Shown here: positions 1 to 13,500 of the stretch, piece after piece
Layout: each line of letters opens with the position of its first letter
How positions within the stretch are numbered: position 1 is the first letter of the stretch
DNA from: Brachypodius melanocephalos
Taxonomy: Eukaryota > Chordata > Aves > Passeriformes > Pycnonotidae
Assembly: GCA_013398615.1 (NCBI GenBank)
Contig: VZSR01001459.1
Span: 6,910,628-6,974,627, forward strand
Reading direction: 5' to 3'
DNA: 64,000 nucleotides
The notes under the pieces: generated by a model
What the model was told of the DNA's origin: nothing
Seen by the model: only the letters and a program-made list of their open reading frames with translations
Databases searched by the model: none
Program-made: the position numbers and the translations under genes

Positions 1-1576
1 CAAGAAGAGGGTAATTCCCTCCCACCTCCCAATGAAAAGAAAAAAAAAAAAAAAGTATTTTTATTAAAGCAGTTAGACGTGTCTATGACAGATGGGGAGT
101 TATAACAAATTTAAGTGTTCTGGCTCCATGGTTTTAATGAAATCCTCACTGAGTAACTGCCTGAATCTCAGATCAGACTAGGATTTTCCATGAACATTCC
201 CTTGGCTGTGTAACTTCAGTGACTAACTGTTCTCCCAGTGAGGAATAAATCCTTAACACCCATAGCAAAATCATATTACCAAGAGGCATTTCTCCAGAAG
301 CAACTCCTCATCCTTCACGTCCTTTTTCAGGCCTTTGAATGCCCAAGCAGGAAAAGAGTTCCCAAATTACAACGTGCACTGCTCTGGGAAAAAAACCCTC
401 TCCCAACAGAGGCACTGGTGTGATAAGCAAAGAATTTCAACTGCCCAGTATTTCACACGACTAGGTTCTGAGATGCAGCAAAGTATTTGCTCTCTGGAAT
501 GCAGAGAGGAAGAAGAAAGCTTCTTCTCAGCATTCCCAAGGGTCCCATTCAAACTTTTCCTCTGACATTACCAAAAATGCAGCTCAACCCCAAGTCATGT
601 GAGTGCTGTTTGACCAATACCTTGCTTAAGGAATGGCATGAGAAATACTCTGCAGCCACTGGAGACTCGCCCAAAAACTATTACTAAGCCACAGTTCAAT
701 TTTACAAGAAGTCTAACCCTTGCTACTTATATAAAAGGAACCATGAGATCTACAGTGATGTATTTTTAAAAAAATCAGTTTCCTGCATTCTTTTGAACTG
801 TTCTAGCTACTGTTAAAAATCAGCTGCTAAATCTAGGACAGATATTTAATAGCTCAGATTTCTGGTGTTAGAAGTTGAACACATTTATCATTACAAGCAG
901 AGCTGCTGTCTCCAGACTGCTCATGAGAACAAAAGCAATATGCAAGATGAAGCTGTAATTTGAAATCTCATCTGAGCCTCACACTCTGCTTTAGAGGACT
1001 TAATGTAAAGTAGTCAGACTAATCAGATTTGTCTAAGAATAATCTCCCTGACACATTCAGATGTTGTAATCACAAATCTAAGATTTTTCCTGTCACAAAA
1101 ATATCCACCAATTATGCTTCAGATAGCAAGTCCTCCCACTTAGTTATTAAAAATTACCTGATGAGATTTTAGAAAATCTCACATAAACACTTGAGGAAGA
1201 CTTCCAATGTGTTTTTTACAGCTTTACAAAGATTATGGATCAAGGGCTGCTTTAGTACTACTCATGCCTCCCAGTGCTGTCCCACAAGGTAACAACTTTG
1301 TTACCTTCCTGCTTTTATGTAAAATGATCCACCATCTGGCAAAAATTTAAATAAAGGGATGACTGAAGGAAAAAAATTAAATATTGCACAAATAATTTAA
1401 CTGCAGACAGAACAAGACACTTAAAGCATTGATTCTTCTGTCAACATATGAACTCTATTATATAATCACATTTTCTATAATACAGGGCTTTTTTACAAGA
1501 CATTTAAATTCAGCATTTACATACACAGTTATCTTTACAGTCCATCACCATATAATGTTAAGAGTTCCATGAGGAA
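1..1576 (-). other. TMF1: TMF1 3'UTR (putative, may extend beyond window)
   Basis: AT-rich non-coding DNA follows the TMF1 stop codon. The only AATAAA on the minus strand lies at 60-65, next to a 17-base A run on the plus strand. ATTAAA variants occur near 133-138 and 845-850. I see no credible coding sequence here. The true cleavage site cannot be fixed from sequence alone. Confidence 0.6.
60..65 (-). terminator. Candidate TMF1 poly(A) signal AATAAA
   Basis: Canonical hexamer on the minus strand about 1.5 kb after the TMF1 stop codon, and the only exact AATAAA in the downstream stretch. Cleavage would fall within the first 45 bases of the window, so supporting downstream elements are partly outside it. 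Confidence 0.4.
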
Positions 1577-4500
1577 TTAATTTTGTCTCTGTCTTAAAAG
1601 TTCATCTATCTGAGTCTTGTACATGTTTTTCACATCTTCCAGATCCAGCCGGAGCTCCTCAGCCTCCTCTGCCTTCTCCCCATACATCTGGAGGATGGTG
1701 TTGTACCTCTGATCCAAATCCTGCAAGGACACATTTTGTTATCTCACTGGTGTTCAGCTGCATTCAAGCTGCTGTTGGGACAGTGTTTACACTGCCAGGG
1801 GAAGTAAGTGCAGCATTACCTTGTCCAAGTGTAACTACAGTGAAGCACACAGTAAACTCTTCAAAAGTAATCTGTGCTTTCAATACATATAAATTTATAT
1901 TCTAGATGTTAAAGATCCTAAAAGAGTTAGTGCTGGTTTCAGAGGACATACTAAAGCACTTTGAAGTTCAGTTGCTATAAGCATTAAAATCAATTCGAAA
2001 ACTGCACTGTTTTACTACAGAAATGACCAGTTTGTAAAATGTTTCATGAGAAAACTGCACATTCTGTATCCAAAAACTATTCCAATTTTTTTTCAAATAT
2101 TTCTGTTTCAATTCAATAGGATTCAATTATTTGTTCTATTCTCTGTCTCTCTACTGGACACACACTCAGCTTTTGCATCAACGTCTTAAACCCATGCTAT
2201 TTAGCAAAACACTCCCTCTACTAAAAAATCCAGTTCCAGACAAATGGCTAAATGATAGAAACAAAAAAGGTCTCTCCCTGATTTAGCACACATTTCCAAC
2301 AACTGTCTTTTGAAGCGACTGCCTAACCATGGAGTGGGCATTTTTAGATTCTACTATAAGAAAAACCCCAAAACCAGGCTCTTTGGTCACTTATGCTTAG
2401 AGACAGATTTGAATATATTCCTAAACTGATAGGACTGTTCCTAAAGAAATGCAACTATCTACATTCTACGATGGATTTACACCAGAAATGCAGTTACCTT
2501 TAACTGTGTGCGTAATTTGGGTATTTCCTTCACTTTTTCTTCAAGTTCGTCATTTTGATTTGTTAATTTAACCAGTTCTTCTGCCATTATTGATCGAGTT
2601 TTCTCCAGGTTTCCAATTTCCACCTAAGGTAAACACACATAACAAGTAGGAAAAACAAAGAATTAACTGTATTTATAAAATACCATATCAAAATACACAG
2701 TAATTAGGCTTATTCTTAAGCCAGATTGTGAAACAGCACATCTCAGATCCACTCTTTCTCCTCAAATCTCAGTGTTTTAGGTTTTATTTTTCAGACAGAT
2801 AGGTTAAGTCTGGATAAGTCCTTGCCAAAGCAAAAAAGGAACCAACAAATCTTTCTCTTGCTCATCCCTACCCAGCTGTGCTGATTCACAGAATTCTCAT
2901 AACACTGACCAAGCTTTCTGAAAAGATACCTGTAGATGTGAAATCTCTCCTTCTCTTAGTTTCAGCTGTGACTGAAGGTTTTCAATTATACTTGAACCTG
3001 AACCCATCCTTATTGCATCATAGAGATTGCTCCCACTGGTAGCTATTGGTCCAAACGAGTGATCATGAGGATCATCCTACAAAAAAGGTTGGAGAAGCTG
3101 AAAATTAGACAAAAACATGCCCAGTTTGGAATCTTCCCTCTTCTAAATATGACATCATTTAGGATTTAAAATTATACTGTGCTAGGCAAGCATTTCAATG
3201 CTTAAAGATTGTTTTCAAAACAAAAGCTTGAGGAGAATAGGATTTGGGACAATTTGGGATAGATCCCTACTGGCAAATTCTCCTGGCACCTATACAGGTG
3301 CCATTTAATGTTGACAACATGAACTGGACTGACAGGGAAGGAGCAGCAGGAGGAGACAGCAAAGTACAGCAGCCAGTGATGCTGCCTAGGAAGCAGGGCT
3401 GTGCCCTAAACCAGGAGTCCAAATAAAAACAAATCAATTGTATGTTTTACCATCACAGACATCTTGTAAGCAGATTGATGTTTCTGAACAGGATGTTAGC
3501 TTGTCTAAGGCAAATAAACTCTTGAAGAGTCATTTTCTACGTTACTAAAAGTTCTTGAGGAGGAAAGTAAGTGGTCTGTCAAGAAGAAAAAGCCATTACA
3601 GGTGATCTGTCCTACCTGTGAGACAAAAGAGGTCTGAAGACCTGCCATGTCCACCCCACTGATGGAACTGGAGCGAGACATTGATGGTGTACTTGATACA
3701 GTTTCAACTGTAAATCCCTTTCGGTCCTTAAAAACAAAACCATCCAATAATACCAGTTAGAAAAAGAAAAAAACATGCACAACATGCTAAAAGATTCTAT
3801 GAAGAGCCTCCCTTTTCCCACCAACAATTATAGAACACTACGTGATAGATTTTCTACTTGCCCCATAGCTAAAACATATGAAAGCTCAACAACAAAGAAT
3901 TTCTGTGCTGTAACACAGCCTTATCTTCAAGATCTCAGAGCTTTCAGGAAATTAAGACAGAAGCTGAAAATTACACTGAAAAAGGGTTCTCGTTCAAGTA
4001 ACCAAGAGAGACTTTGAGGCAGTTTTGTACATCCAAATGTATCATAGAAAGAGTATCTCACACCCAGAAGAACATCTCTTCTTAGAATGAATGTCAAGGC
4101 CTTTTCCTTCTTTTTAAATAAAGTGTATGAATTAAATTCCAGGATTTTTCACATGCTAATTATTTACTAACACGTCTTCAAAACAGACTGGCCTCTTTTT
4201 TTCAGGCAGCATCTACAAGTATGCTAACCTCTGAAGGTGAAAGCACTTAGATTTTAGGACTGGAGACAGTAAGAAACAAACAAACAACAAAAGTAGTTTT
4301 ACTTGAATACTAGCTGCTAATTAGTGGTAATGAATTTAATGACTATTGAGGATTGCTCTATGACTTGTGACTTCAGCTGGAAAGCATGTGGAACATCACA
4401 CACAGTCATGTGAAACAAAACAGGAATCCAGTGGAAGCAATGCTGGTAATCTAAGCAAAGAAAACAAAGCTTCAAAAGAGAAAGGATCCAAGAGTGCTCA

Positions 4501-7500
4501 AGGAACACAGGATTAAACAACAATCTGTATTTTACCTCTTCTCAGGTTAAATAGACTATTACTCAAAACTTACTTCAGTGAGTCTAACACAACACCTATT
4601 TCACTGAAAAGATACTGCCAGGTACTAAAAGTTTCAGGTATAGATATCTACTAAAATAAAGACAGTATCAGTAAGACTTAGAAATGTTAGGTTTTGGCAC
4701 CTTCTCCTTTGCTGCTTCTTGTACAAGAATAGCCTTCTTTCTCTCCTGTTCAACCTTCATTTTCTCCATTTCTAACTGAGTAGCCAGCAGTGCCTGCAAA
4801 GATAAATACAAGCTGTTAACCTCTTGCTAACTCAGATTTCAACCAGAAAACAGATTAAAGCTGAACTAGGCAATACCTTTTCTTTCTTTGCTTCTTCCAA
4901 AGTTTTTGCATACTCATCTTTGAGCCCTTCTAGTTCAACTTCATACCTACAGGGAGGAAGGAAAGAGGTAAAGTCACTTTAAATAAGCGTTCTCTGTAGA
5001 TGCAGATTTAAAACACAGCTGCAAGGCTACAAAAAGTTATGAATGTAACACTTGTCAATTTTAGCATGAAACAAAGTATCATTATTACAACATTTTTGTA
5101 ACTTTCTTGCACAGTCATATCAACACTCCATTTCACTACAGTTATAAAGAAATGCTGTTAACCAAAAATGAACTCACCTGCTGTTTTCATTTTCCACTTT
5201 CTTCAGTTTATTTCTCTCCACTTCCAGCTGAGCCTGAAGACGAGTATTTTCTTGCCTTAAAAGACTATTTTGAGATTCAGAAGAAGACATCTGAATTTTA
5301 TTAGCAAGAAGTTCTTCTGTAGCAGCCCGTTCTCTCTCAGCAGCTGCTGCTAGAAGAGTTTGAGACTCACCTAAACAGTAAGAAAAAAACATGGAATTTA
5401 ACCTTTTTTGATCAAACACCTAGAATATGAGCCATTTACTTATGCATCAAAATTGAATTTAAGGGGTTTTTTAATATGCAACTTATCTTTCCTAAAAACT
5501 ACATCTTGTTTCTTCTTTTTTCTTTTAAAGGAAGTTAAATATTTACCACACACAGACAGAGGATCAAAGCAATGCAGAATGAAGTGATTTCATACTCTTT
5601 TCAGAATGCAATATTCAACTACAGATTGCCTCCAGAAAGGAAATAATTTCTTTGGGTCCAACTTTGGGCTTTTAATGTATTTTTCATTTAAAACAGTAGG
5701 TTACTACTGTATCAAACATATATCATGTATCATCACCTATGAAGTTAGGTGATTCCAAATGTTACAATTTGGAATCTCAGCATCAGGCTCCATACTGGAA
5801 TACTGTCAGTGTCTCAATGCCCTTAGATGCTACAAGGACATGTACACTCTAACCCCTCCACCTTACAATTTTATGTTAAGGTGTGTTTTACAGAGAACCA
5901 GTGGATTACCTGTCCAAGAATGTTGGCATAACCCCTCCACACCATTTCCTTATAGGAAAGCATTTGGTGCTCATCCCTCCTGATCCACCATCTACACAAG
6001 TGTTAAGCCCATTACATTTGCCTTCACACATCTCACATCTTCACCCAGAATTCAGTAAAAGCTAAAGCATCTCACTCAGCCTGTCAGAAAGGTTCTTTTC
6101 CAGTTTCTCCCATGCAGAGGTCTGTGCTCCCAGCGTGGCCTGCAGGTTCTCTATCTGCCGCAGAAGGGGCCGTGTAGCAGAGGTAACGCTTTGGCTCAGC
6201 TCTTGGTTCCTGCTCTCTGCTTCTTGGAGTCTCTGAAATCACAAATTGAATATAATTAAAATCGTCTGATGGATTCAAACATTCATACAAAATTCATCTA
6301 AATAAATAGCAGCTGCTTTACATTCTAAAATTATTGCTTTACAATCTAACATTCACTTGGTTAAATTTCACGGAAAAGTGTGAAATTCCATTAGAGTAAG
6401 GGCCCAGAAATTCCAGAGCTCTGGACCTCATTTGAAATATTTTGGCAACAATCTATATACTGGGCCTTAAGAACAATAAAAATATTCTTAAGAAGCAGAT
6501 AAAGAGTCATTCGAAAGTGTATTTGCCAGCAATTTTAGACAACTATCATAAAATTAATGTCTGTATTTTGTCTCGTATTTAAAAAGGACAGCATTCTATT
6601 TAAGAGGCATCATAAAAAATTATGACATTTTTTTCCACTATGTGATTTAAAAAAAAACATTTCCATTAATATTTTTATTGCTCCTCTGTAAAGGACAACC
6701 ATTGCAGGTAACCAGGAAAATAAAGCCTCTCTTTCAGACTGTTCATGTCATGGTAGCATTTTATTTTGGGGTTTTTAGAAGTTCTCCTTGCAGATGTAAG
6801 TTGGCATGTTGTTTGTTATAGTACCTGTTGTAGTTCACCAATTTCCTGCCGTAAATAATCTTCTTTTCTTGCTGCCTGCTGCTCTGCACGTTGCAGTGCC
6901 AGCCTCAGGTCTGCCACCTAAATAAACAAGAAATTGTTACTAAACTCTTGCCAAAAGTTATATCATCACCTATTCCTTGCCACTGCCCCACACCATTTTC
7001 AAACAGTGTTAGACAGGATGTGTTTGTTTACAAGTGAAGGCTTCATTTTTGCACGTACACAAATAGTTAAACTGGTTTATTTATCACTAAAAATTCTAAG
7101 AGGTAAGAGTATGACAAACTTAATGTAGAGCTAATCAAAGTAATTTCATTTAGACAGGTAAAATTATAAGTGATTTTAAATAAAATTAGTATTTTAAAGG
7201 TTAGCACAATCACCCCTTAACATGGAACAAGTTCCACGGGGAAGAAATCCTCTGGGTGTTTGCTAAGTACACAAAAGCCAGTCCCACCCAGTTCATTACG
7301 TCAGGTGTACACAGCACCTCAGTGCAGTCACTTGTTGAATTAAAGAGTTTATTGACTGCATTTCAGACCCACCTGAATTGCCAAAGCTTCCTGCTGCTGC
7401 CGAGCCTCCTCCTGGGCCTTTTCCAGTGCTAACCCAAGCTCTTCCTTTGCCTTCATTTCCCGACTTAGAGCTGCTTCCTGAGCCTCACTGTCCTTTGTAG

Positions 7501-10500
7501 CATTTGCTTTATGAAGATCTGCAAGTTCCCTAGGGACCAAAAACCAACCAAACAAATAAACAAACCCCAGCATATTTAAATGTCAACAGCAACTTGGCAA
7601 ATAACTTTGTTACATTTAAGTATTTCACAAGCATTGCACAAGGAAGAGCCACAATCTGAAGGTGTGATTGCTTTGCCTACTTGTATGCACTGTCTAGCGC
7701 TGCCTGCACACTCCTGTTCCTTTCTTCAAGTTCCTCCACTTCTGCCTGAAGTTTAGCAAGGTCCTTTTCTTGTCTCTCCACAACACTGTTCAGCTGTTTA
7801 ATGCTGTCTCGATGCTGCTTCTCAAGGTCTTCCTTACCATCAAGCACCTGTCAGTGCAAACAAGAAACACGAAACAAACCCCAGGATGTGGAGCTGCCAA
7901 CACTGAGGACAGTGACAACAGTGGCAGCCAGTTTGGGATAAAGTGACTAAACCCATCTAACACTTGGCAAAAAGAGAAAGGTTTTGCTTCCCTGCCTTCC
8001 CCACAGGAGGGAGCTGCTCTTCACCACAGTTTCAGACAACTCCACATCCTGAGTTTGAAATTCGTAAAGTTTTGACTCAATCACTAATCACTGCCCAAAT
8101 TTTCGTGTTACCAGCTCACACGGTAACAGTAGTGCAAGTGCAAATAAGCAGCTGAGAAGATCCCTCACTTCAGTTTTACAATGAATACACACATAAATCA
8201 CAACTCAGAGCTCCAATAATGTGAAATGGTGAGGGCCCTGGCACAGGGTACCCAGAGCAGCTGTGGCTGCCCCTGGATTCCTGGAAGTGTCCAAGGGCAG
8301 GTTGGACAGGGCTTGGAGCAACCTGGGACAGTGGAAGATGTCCCTGCCCATGGCCAGGATGGGCTTTAGGGTCCCTTCCAACCCAAACCATGCTGGGATT
8401 CTATGAAATAGAGAAGCCTCCAGAAAACAAAAAAAAAAGTCAATTTATCAAGAGCCCTCCCAAAAGGCAATTTTGCAGCTAATATAAAAAACTTTAAGAA
8501 TCTCACCTGTTTTAAATGCTGCAACTCCTCTTCCATTTCCTTAATCTTTTTGTTCTGTTTTGTGTTAACATTTTCTCTCTCTTTCTCTTTGGCTCTTAAT
8601 TTCTTAATAATGTTGGAATTGTGCAGCTGCTGTTTGGAAAGCTTTTCTCCTGTGAAGAAATTGAACATGGAGCTAGTGCATATTGGTGATATTCTGTGGA
8701 TTCTCTCTATTCACACCAACCTTGCTCTTTAGTCCCATGAAAATACTACTCCAGTAAATGTGGAAATACATATTCTTACATTTTTTCATGCAAGTTCTTA
8801 AGCTTATCTTATCCTGAGATACCCTTGCTACACTGAGCTAGGAGAGGATGTGAAAGGCTTTGTAAATAAAGCAAGTGAGCTCATTATATTAGGAAAAAAC
8901 CCAACATTACCTTTTCATTTAATGTCTATATTTTACTTCCAAAATTAAATAAGTGTTAAAGGAGACACTGTAGAAATGCCATGAACAATGCTCTCGTTAA
9001 ATTTCTTCTGAATGGAACACGGAATGTTGTTCTGCACATGCTGGTTTTACCTCTCAGCACCTTTTAATGCATCTTGCAGGAAGCACCTCTCCAGCCATCT
9101 GTACCTGCCTGACCCCTCCTGTTGCTCTTTGCTACTCACTAAATATTTCAAATGTTCAGAAACATCCAACATGCTGCAAATTCAGCACTTTTTCACCACA
9201 CAAAGAAGGCTTGAATGCAAGGCCAGTACATTTCAAACTATTCTAAACATTTTTACTGCAAAAAAAAAGTTAATTCTCACCTTCCTCCATTAATCCTTTG
9301 ATTTGCTCTTCTTTTTCTTTCAATAATTCAGCAGTTTCATTGGTATTAAGTCTAGTAGCCAATTCCTCTTTAACAGTCTTTACTTCCTAAATAATAGGAT
9401 AAGATACTTAGGACTGTTTATTAAAATACATGTAGGGAAAAACAGAGAGAGAGCTATACTGATCACCTTTTTCTTCTGCCCTTCCTCTCAAGAGGCTTTG
9501 CTTGGAAAATAATTTAGGTTGGAAGGGAACTCTGGAGATTATCTGATCAAAACATATTGCTCAGAGCCTTATTGCATCAAGTTTTAAAAACCTGCAAGGA
9601 TTGAGACTCTGTAAATCCCCTGCACAATTTGTTCCAACTTCCCCATCAATTTAATTTTCTTGAAACTTTTGCAATAGAGAAAAACCTATTCACACTTAGA
9701 TACTGAATGATTTTTCTAGTTCAACTCGCTGCTGTGTCAACACAGTGACAAACAGCTGAAAAATATTTGTTTTCCAGTTAGATTTGAGTTTCCTTTTTTT
9801 GCATTAAGCTAGTGAAATGAAATGCTGTGACACCAAGTTAAGAACATTTAAACCCCATAAACTTTGCTGCTGTAGATTTCCTTGCTCATTCCAAATCAAT
9901 CTGTCATCAGCTCTTAATTTTCCTACCAGTTAATCCTCTAAAGAAGCCATTCCCATTCTTCACCCCTTCCTCCCATCCCCAGGCCATTCTCCCCCACCAA
10001 TGCAAACACATATTTGGTACAAGGTGAAGGAGAGCACATATTAAATCTCTTTTTTTCCCCAAACTAGACCAACTTAAATGAGTTCCCCAAGCTGGTTCAC
10101 AGCATGGATGCAAGAACACAGATGTGAACACCAAGCAGCCTGGATGGCTGGAAACAGCTCATGCTGGTTAATAACAGCTTCATGCTTTTTCCTGGGTTAA
10201 TGTTTAGTGTTTTTCCTCAAGAAATTCAATTGTGTCATAAACTAATAAATATTAATTTCCTAAAAGAAGCCAAATTACCTTTTTAGCTGCATCTCTCTCT
10301 TTGCAGGCTAGTTGGAGCTTCTTCTCAGCATCTGCAATTCGCTGAGCAAACTCCTCTTTAAGAGATGAAAGGCTGCTGCTCTCTTCTTTCATTCTAAACA
10401 TTTCACTGCATTTAAAAAGAACATTTCAGAACAGTTTCACGGTTATGTGACCCTCCAAACAGTTTGCAACAGCTTGTCTTAAATGCTTTTAAAAAAGTAT

Positions 10501-13500
10501 TTTAGTTGCATTACACATGATAAACAAAAGTCAAAAAACCTCACATCTGTATTACAAGTCCTAATCAAAGACCTTAATTCAGTAGTTTACCTATGAAAAC
10601 AACTAAATGCTTATCTTAAATGTTTTGCCCCTTGACAAAACCCTTTTTAATTAACCATAATCTGTACTGGGTAAATTATTTATTTTTTAAGTTAGTAACA
10701 ATTTAGTCATTAAACAACAGTATCATATATCGGTACATTTTGTAACTCAATATTTGATCAATGAGCTAGTAAATACAACTTTCCATCTTCTCCCTTTTCA
10801 ACTTTAACAAAATTAAATATAATTTCAGGTTTTTCCCACAACCAGCCCTTCTTCCATACTTCCACTGCCTACATTATAGTCAACACATTATTTAGTAAAT
10901 CAGGTTCATTTCCCTGTATCAGGAAAGTCAGTCTCTCTTAATAGCTGAATCCAGTCTTATAATAAAGATCTTCATTAATAACCAAGACTAATTCTCCACA
11001 TTTGTGATTCCTACTGCTTGCTTACTGAAAAATGTTTCCCCAGTCCCCTCCCAAAAGAGATTTGGGCTCTAATAAATAACATGTCTTTTAAAAAAAATCC
11101 CATCATGGCACATGCAATCATTATTTCCCCCTTTCCCAAGCAGTGCACATCCCCTGTAACCTTTGTTCCAGTCATAAAGCTCCTTGGTTTATCTATTGTC
11201 TAAGATTTTATTACGGCAAAGTCACAGTTCCAGCACTGAGTGTATTTTCATACTTACTCTTTGAGGTTATCATAAGCTTCTTCCAAGCGAGCCCTTTCTT
11301 TACTAGTACTTAACAACTGTATTTCCCTCTTCTCCAGCTTCTCAGTTAATGAATCAATCATCTGGACAAGGTTTTATAGATAAAGATCAGATTAATGGGA
11401 CAATTAAAACACAAGAGGGGCAGGCTTTCCCTTTCCCCCACCCCATTCCCTCACAAGATTATTTAAAATTGAACTTGTCAGTGCTTCCAGGAATTTGAGG
11501 CAGAAGTCAGTGAGGACTACCATGTTTCTGAACATGAAGACACCTGTTTTCTACAGGTGTAGAAATCCTACTAAATCAGCACATGTGCCTCCAGTAAGTT
11601 CCTCAACAACATCACCTACAGTGATATTTAATTATACACAAAGTTTTTAACTAGAGCTGGCAATCTACAGGCAATCTATAAAACTATGGCTTACATTAAG
11701 CATTAAGACTCCCAATGTTCTTTACAGAATAATTTCTTTGGGAAGGTCTCTTCTGTGAAACATTAGCACAAAGCACCAGAATAGCCTCAGATGAGGGAAG
11801 AAAATTTTCACCCAGGGTCAAAAGCTCCTAGCTCACATCCTCAAATTAATACCAGATTTTGGAAAGCTGAATATAGATAAATAACAACCATATAAGAAAA
11901 TATACAAATATAAACACCAAAGAATTTAAATAACACATTTGACCTATTAGGCTTCCTGTTTGCCACCCCTGCTCACAATTCACAACAATGATAGCCAGGT
12001 GGATCAGGTGAGACCCACAACTATCTGATCAGAAATTTCACCAGCACTGCTCCACTGCAGGATATCAACGACAGTTTTCTAAAGGGTCAGAAAGTTCAGC
12101 ATCAATTAATTCATTCAAATAAGCTGATGTAGGAGAGATACAGGACAATGTAAGAAAATGTCAGGAGTTTCATTTGTAATCAAAAGGTGTGTTTGCAATA
12201 CATGTTTTAGTTACCTTTTTCAGCTCTTGCTTTTCACTGTCCTCTTCTACCAATTGCTCCCCAGCATCCTGCTGGGGCTTGGCCTCCTCCTTCACAACCT
12301 GTTCTTCAACAGTTTGCACAGCAGCAACCAGAACAACATCTGGCTGCTCAGAATTAACAGGGGTTGCACTTCTCCCACTCTCTTCCATCTCAGCTTCCTC
12401 AGCATGTAACACAGCAGCATCAGTCAAGTTTTCAGATTTATTTTTCAGGGCGTCAACCGTTTCTGTCTTTGGCACGGAAGGACTGACAGCGACAGACACT
12501 GAGGCAGAAGCCCTGCCTGATAACTCATCATCTGAATTTATTTCACTGACACTCCTGCTGTCCAAGGACTGCACACTGAATGAATCAATTCTTTCAAAAG
12601 CATCCGAGGAGCTGCAGCTCTCTGTCATTTTCTGGAAGTCGTCTAAGCGATTATAATCCACACAGGCAGACGTGGAGAGGAGCTGGAACGACGTCTGCAT
12701 GAGGTGAAGGCTGGATTTGGAATCTGCAGCTTCTTGTCTGGAACTGACTGAGCTCTCACTTATCACACTTTCGTGGTCCAGAACTTCAATATCGCTCGTT
12801 GTGGAAGTGCCTGAGGAGAAGGTGCTGATGGGAGGTGATGGGGTATTGCTTTGTCTGTCCTCAGTCTTTCTCTCCTTCCCTTCCAAACCCAGGTCCTTCG
12901 TGCCTGCTCCAAGGGGCTGAGAAGCGCCCTCGGGTGCACCTGCTGCTCCATCCCCTCCTACACTGGATTTTTCAGTAGGAGAATCTCCAGGTTCTTCAAA
13001 ATTTAGAGCAGACACCTTTTTGTCAGTAACTTCATTTGTGCTTCCTTCATGCTGGGCATCAGATTTAAGCACAGCATTCTCTTCTAATTTCTCCTTGGGA
13101 ATATCAAGGCTTTTCAAGTCCAGGGCAGCTACGGAGGAATCCTTCACTTCTGCCTCTGTTGTCACTGCCCCTTCCAGCTGACTGGAGTGCTGAGACTTCT
13201 TTAAAGTGCTTTTCACCTCCTCTTTGGGTCGCTGTGATTTGGCTGGAGGTTTGGACACCACTGGGTTTTTCTGTATACTCTGAACATCTGTCGGGGAGAG
13301 AAAGGCACTGAAGAAGTTTTCAGATTCATCCACTACTGTCCTCCTCACTGGCTTTGTGATGGCCGTGGGTGATACTGGCTGATTCTGGGGTTCTGTGTTT
13401 GAGCTCAAGCCCCAGGAAGATGTGTCCCATCCTCCACTTATGAGAGAGTTTGTTCCTAAAAAAAAATAAAAAGAAAAAAGAGAGATAGGCAAAAAAACCC

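Noticed and set aside
2920..2930. TMF1 intron 15 donor GTATCTTTT, close to the U12 consensus
   Set aside because: It has one mismatch, the exon ends in CAG as for U2 introns, and no TTCCTTAAC-like branch site lies 10-20 nt before the exon 16 acceptor, which has a T-rich tract.
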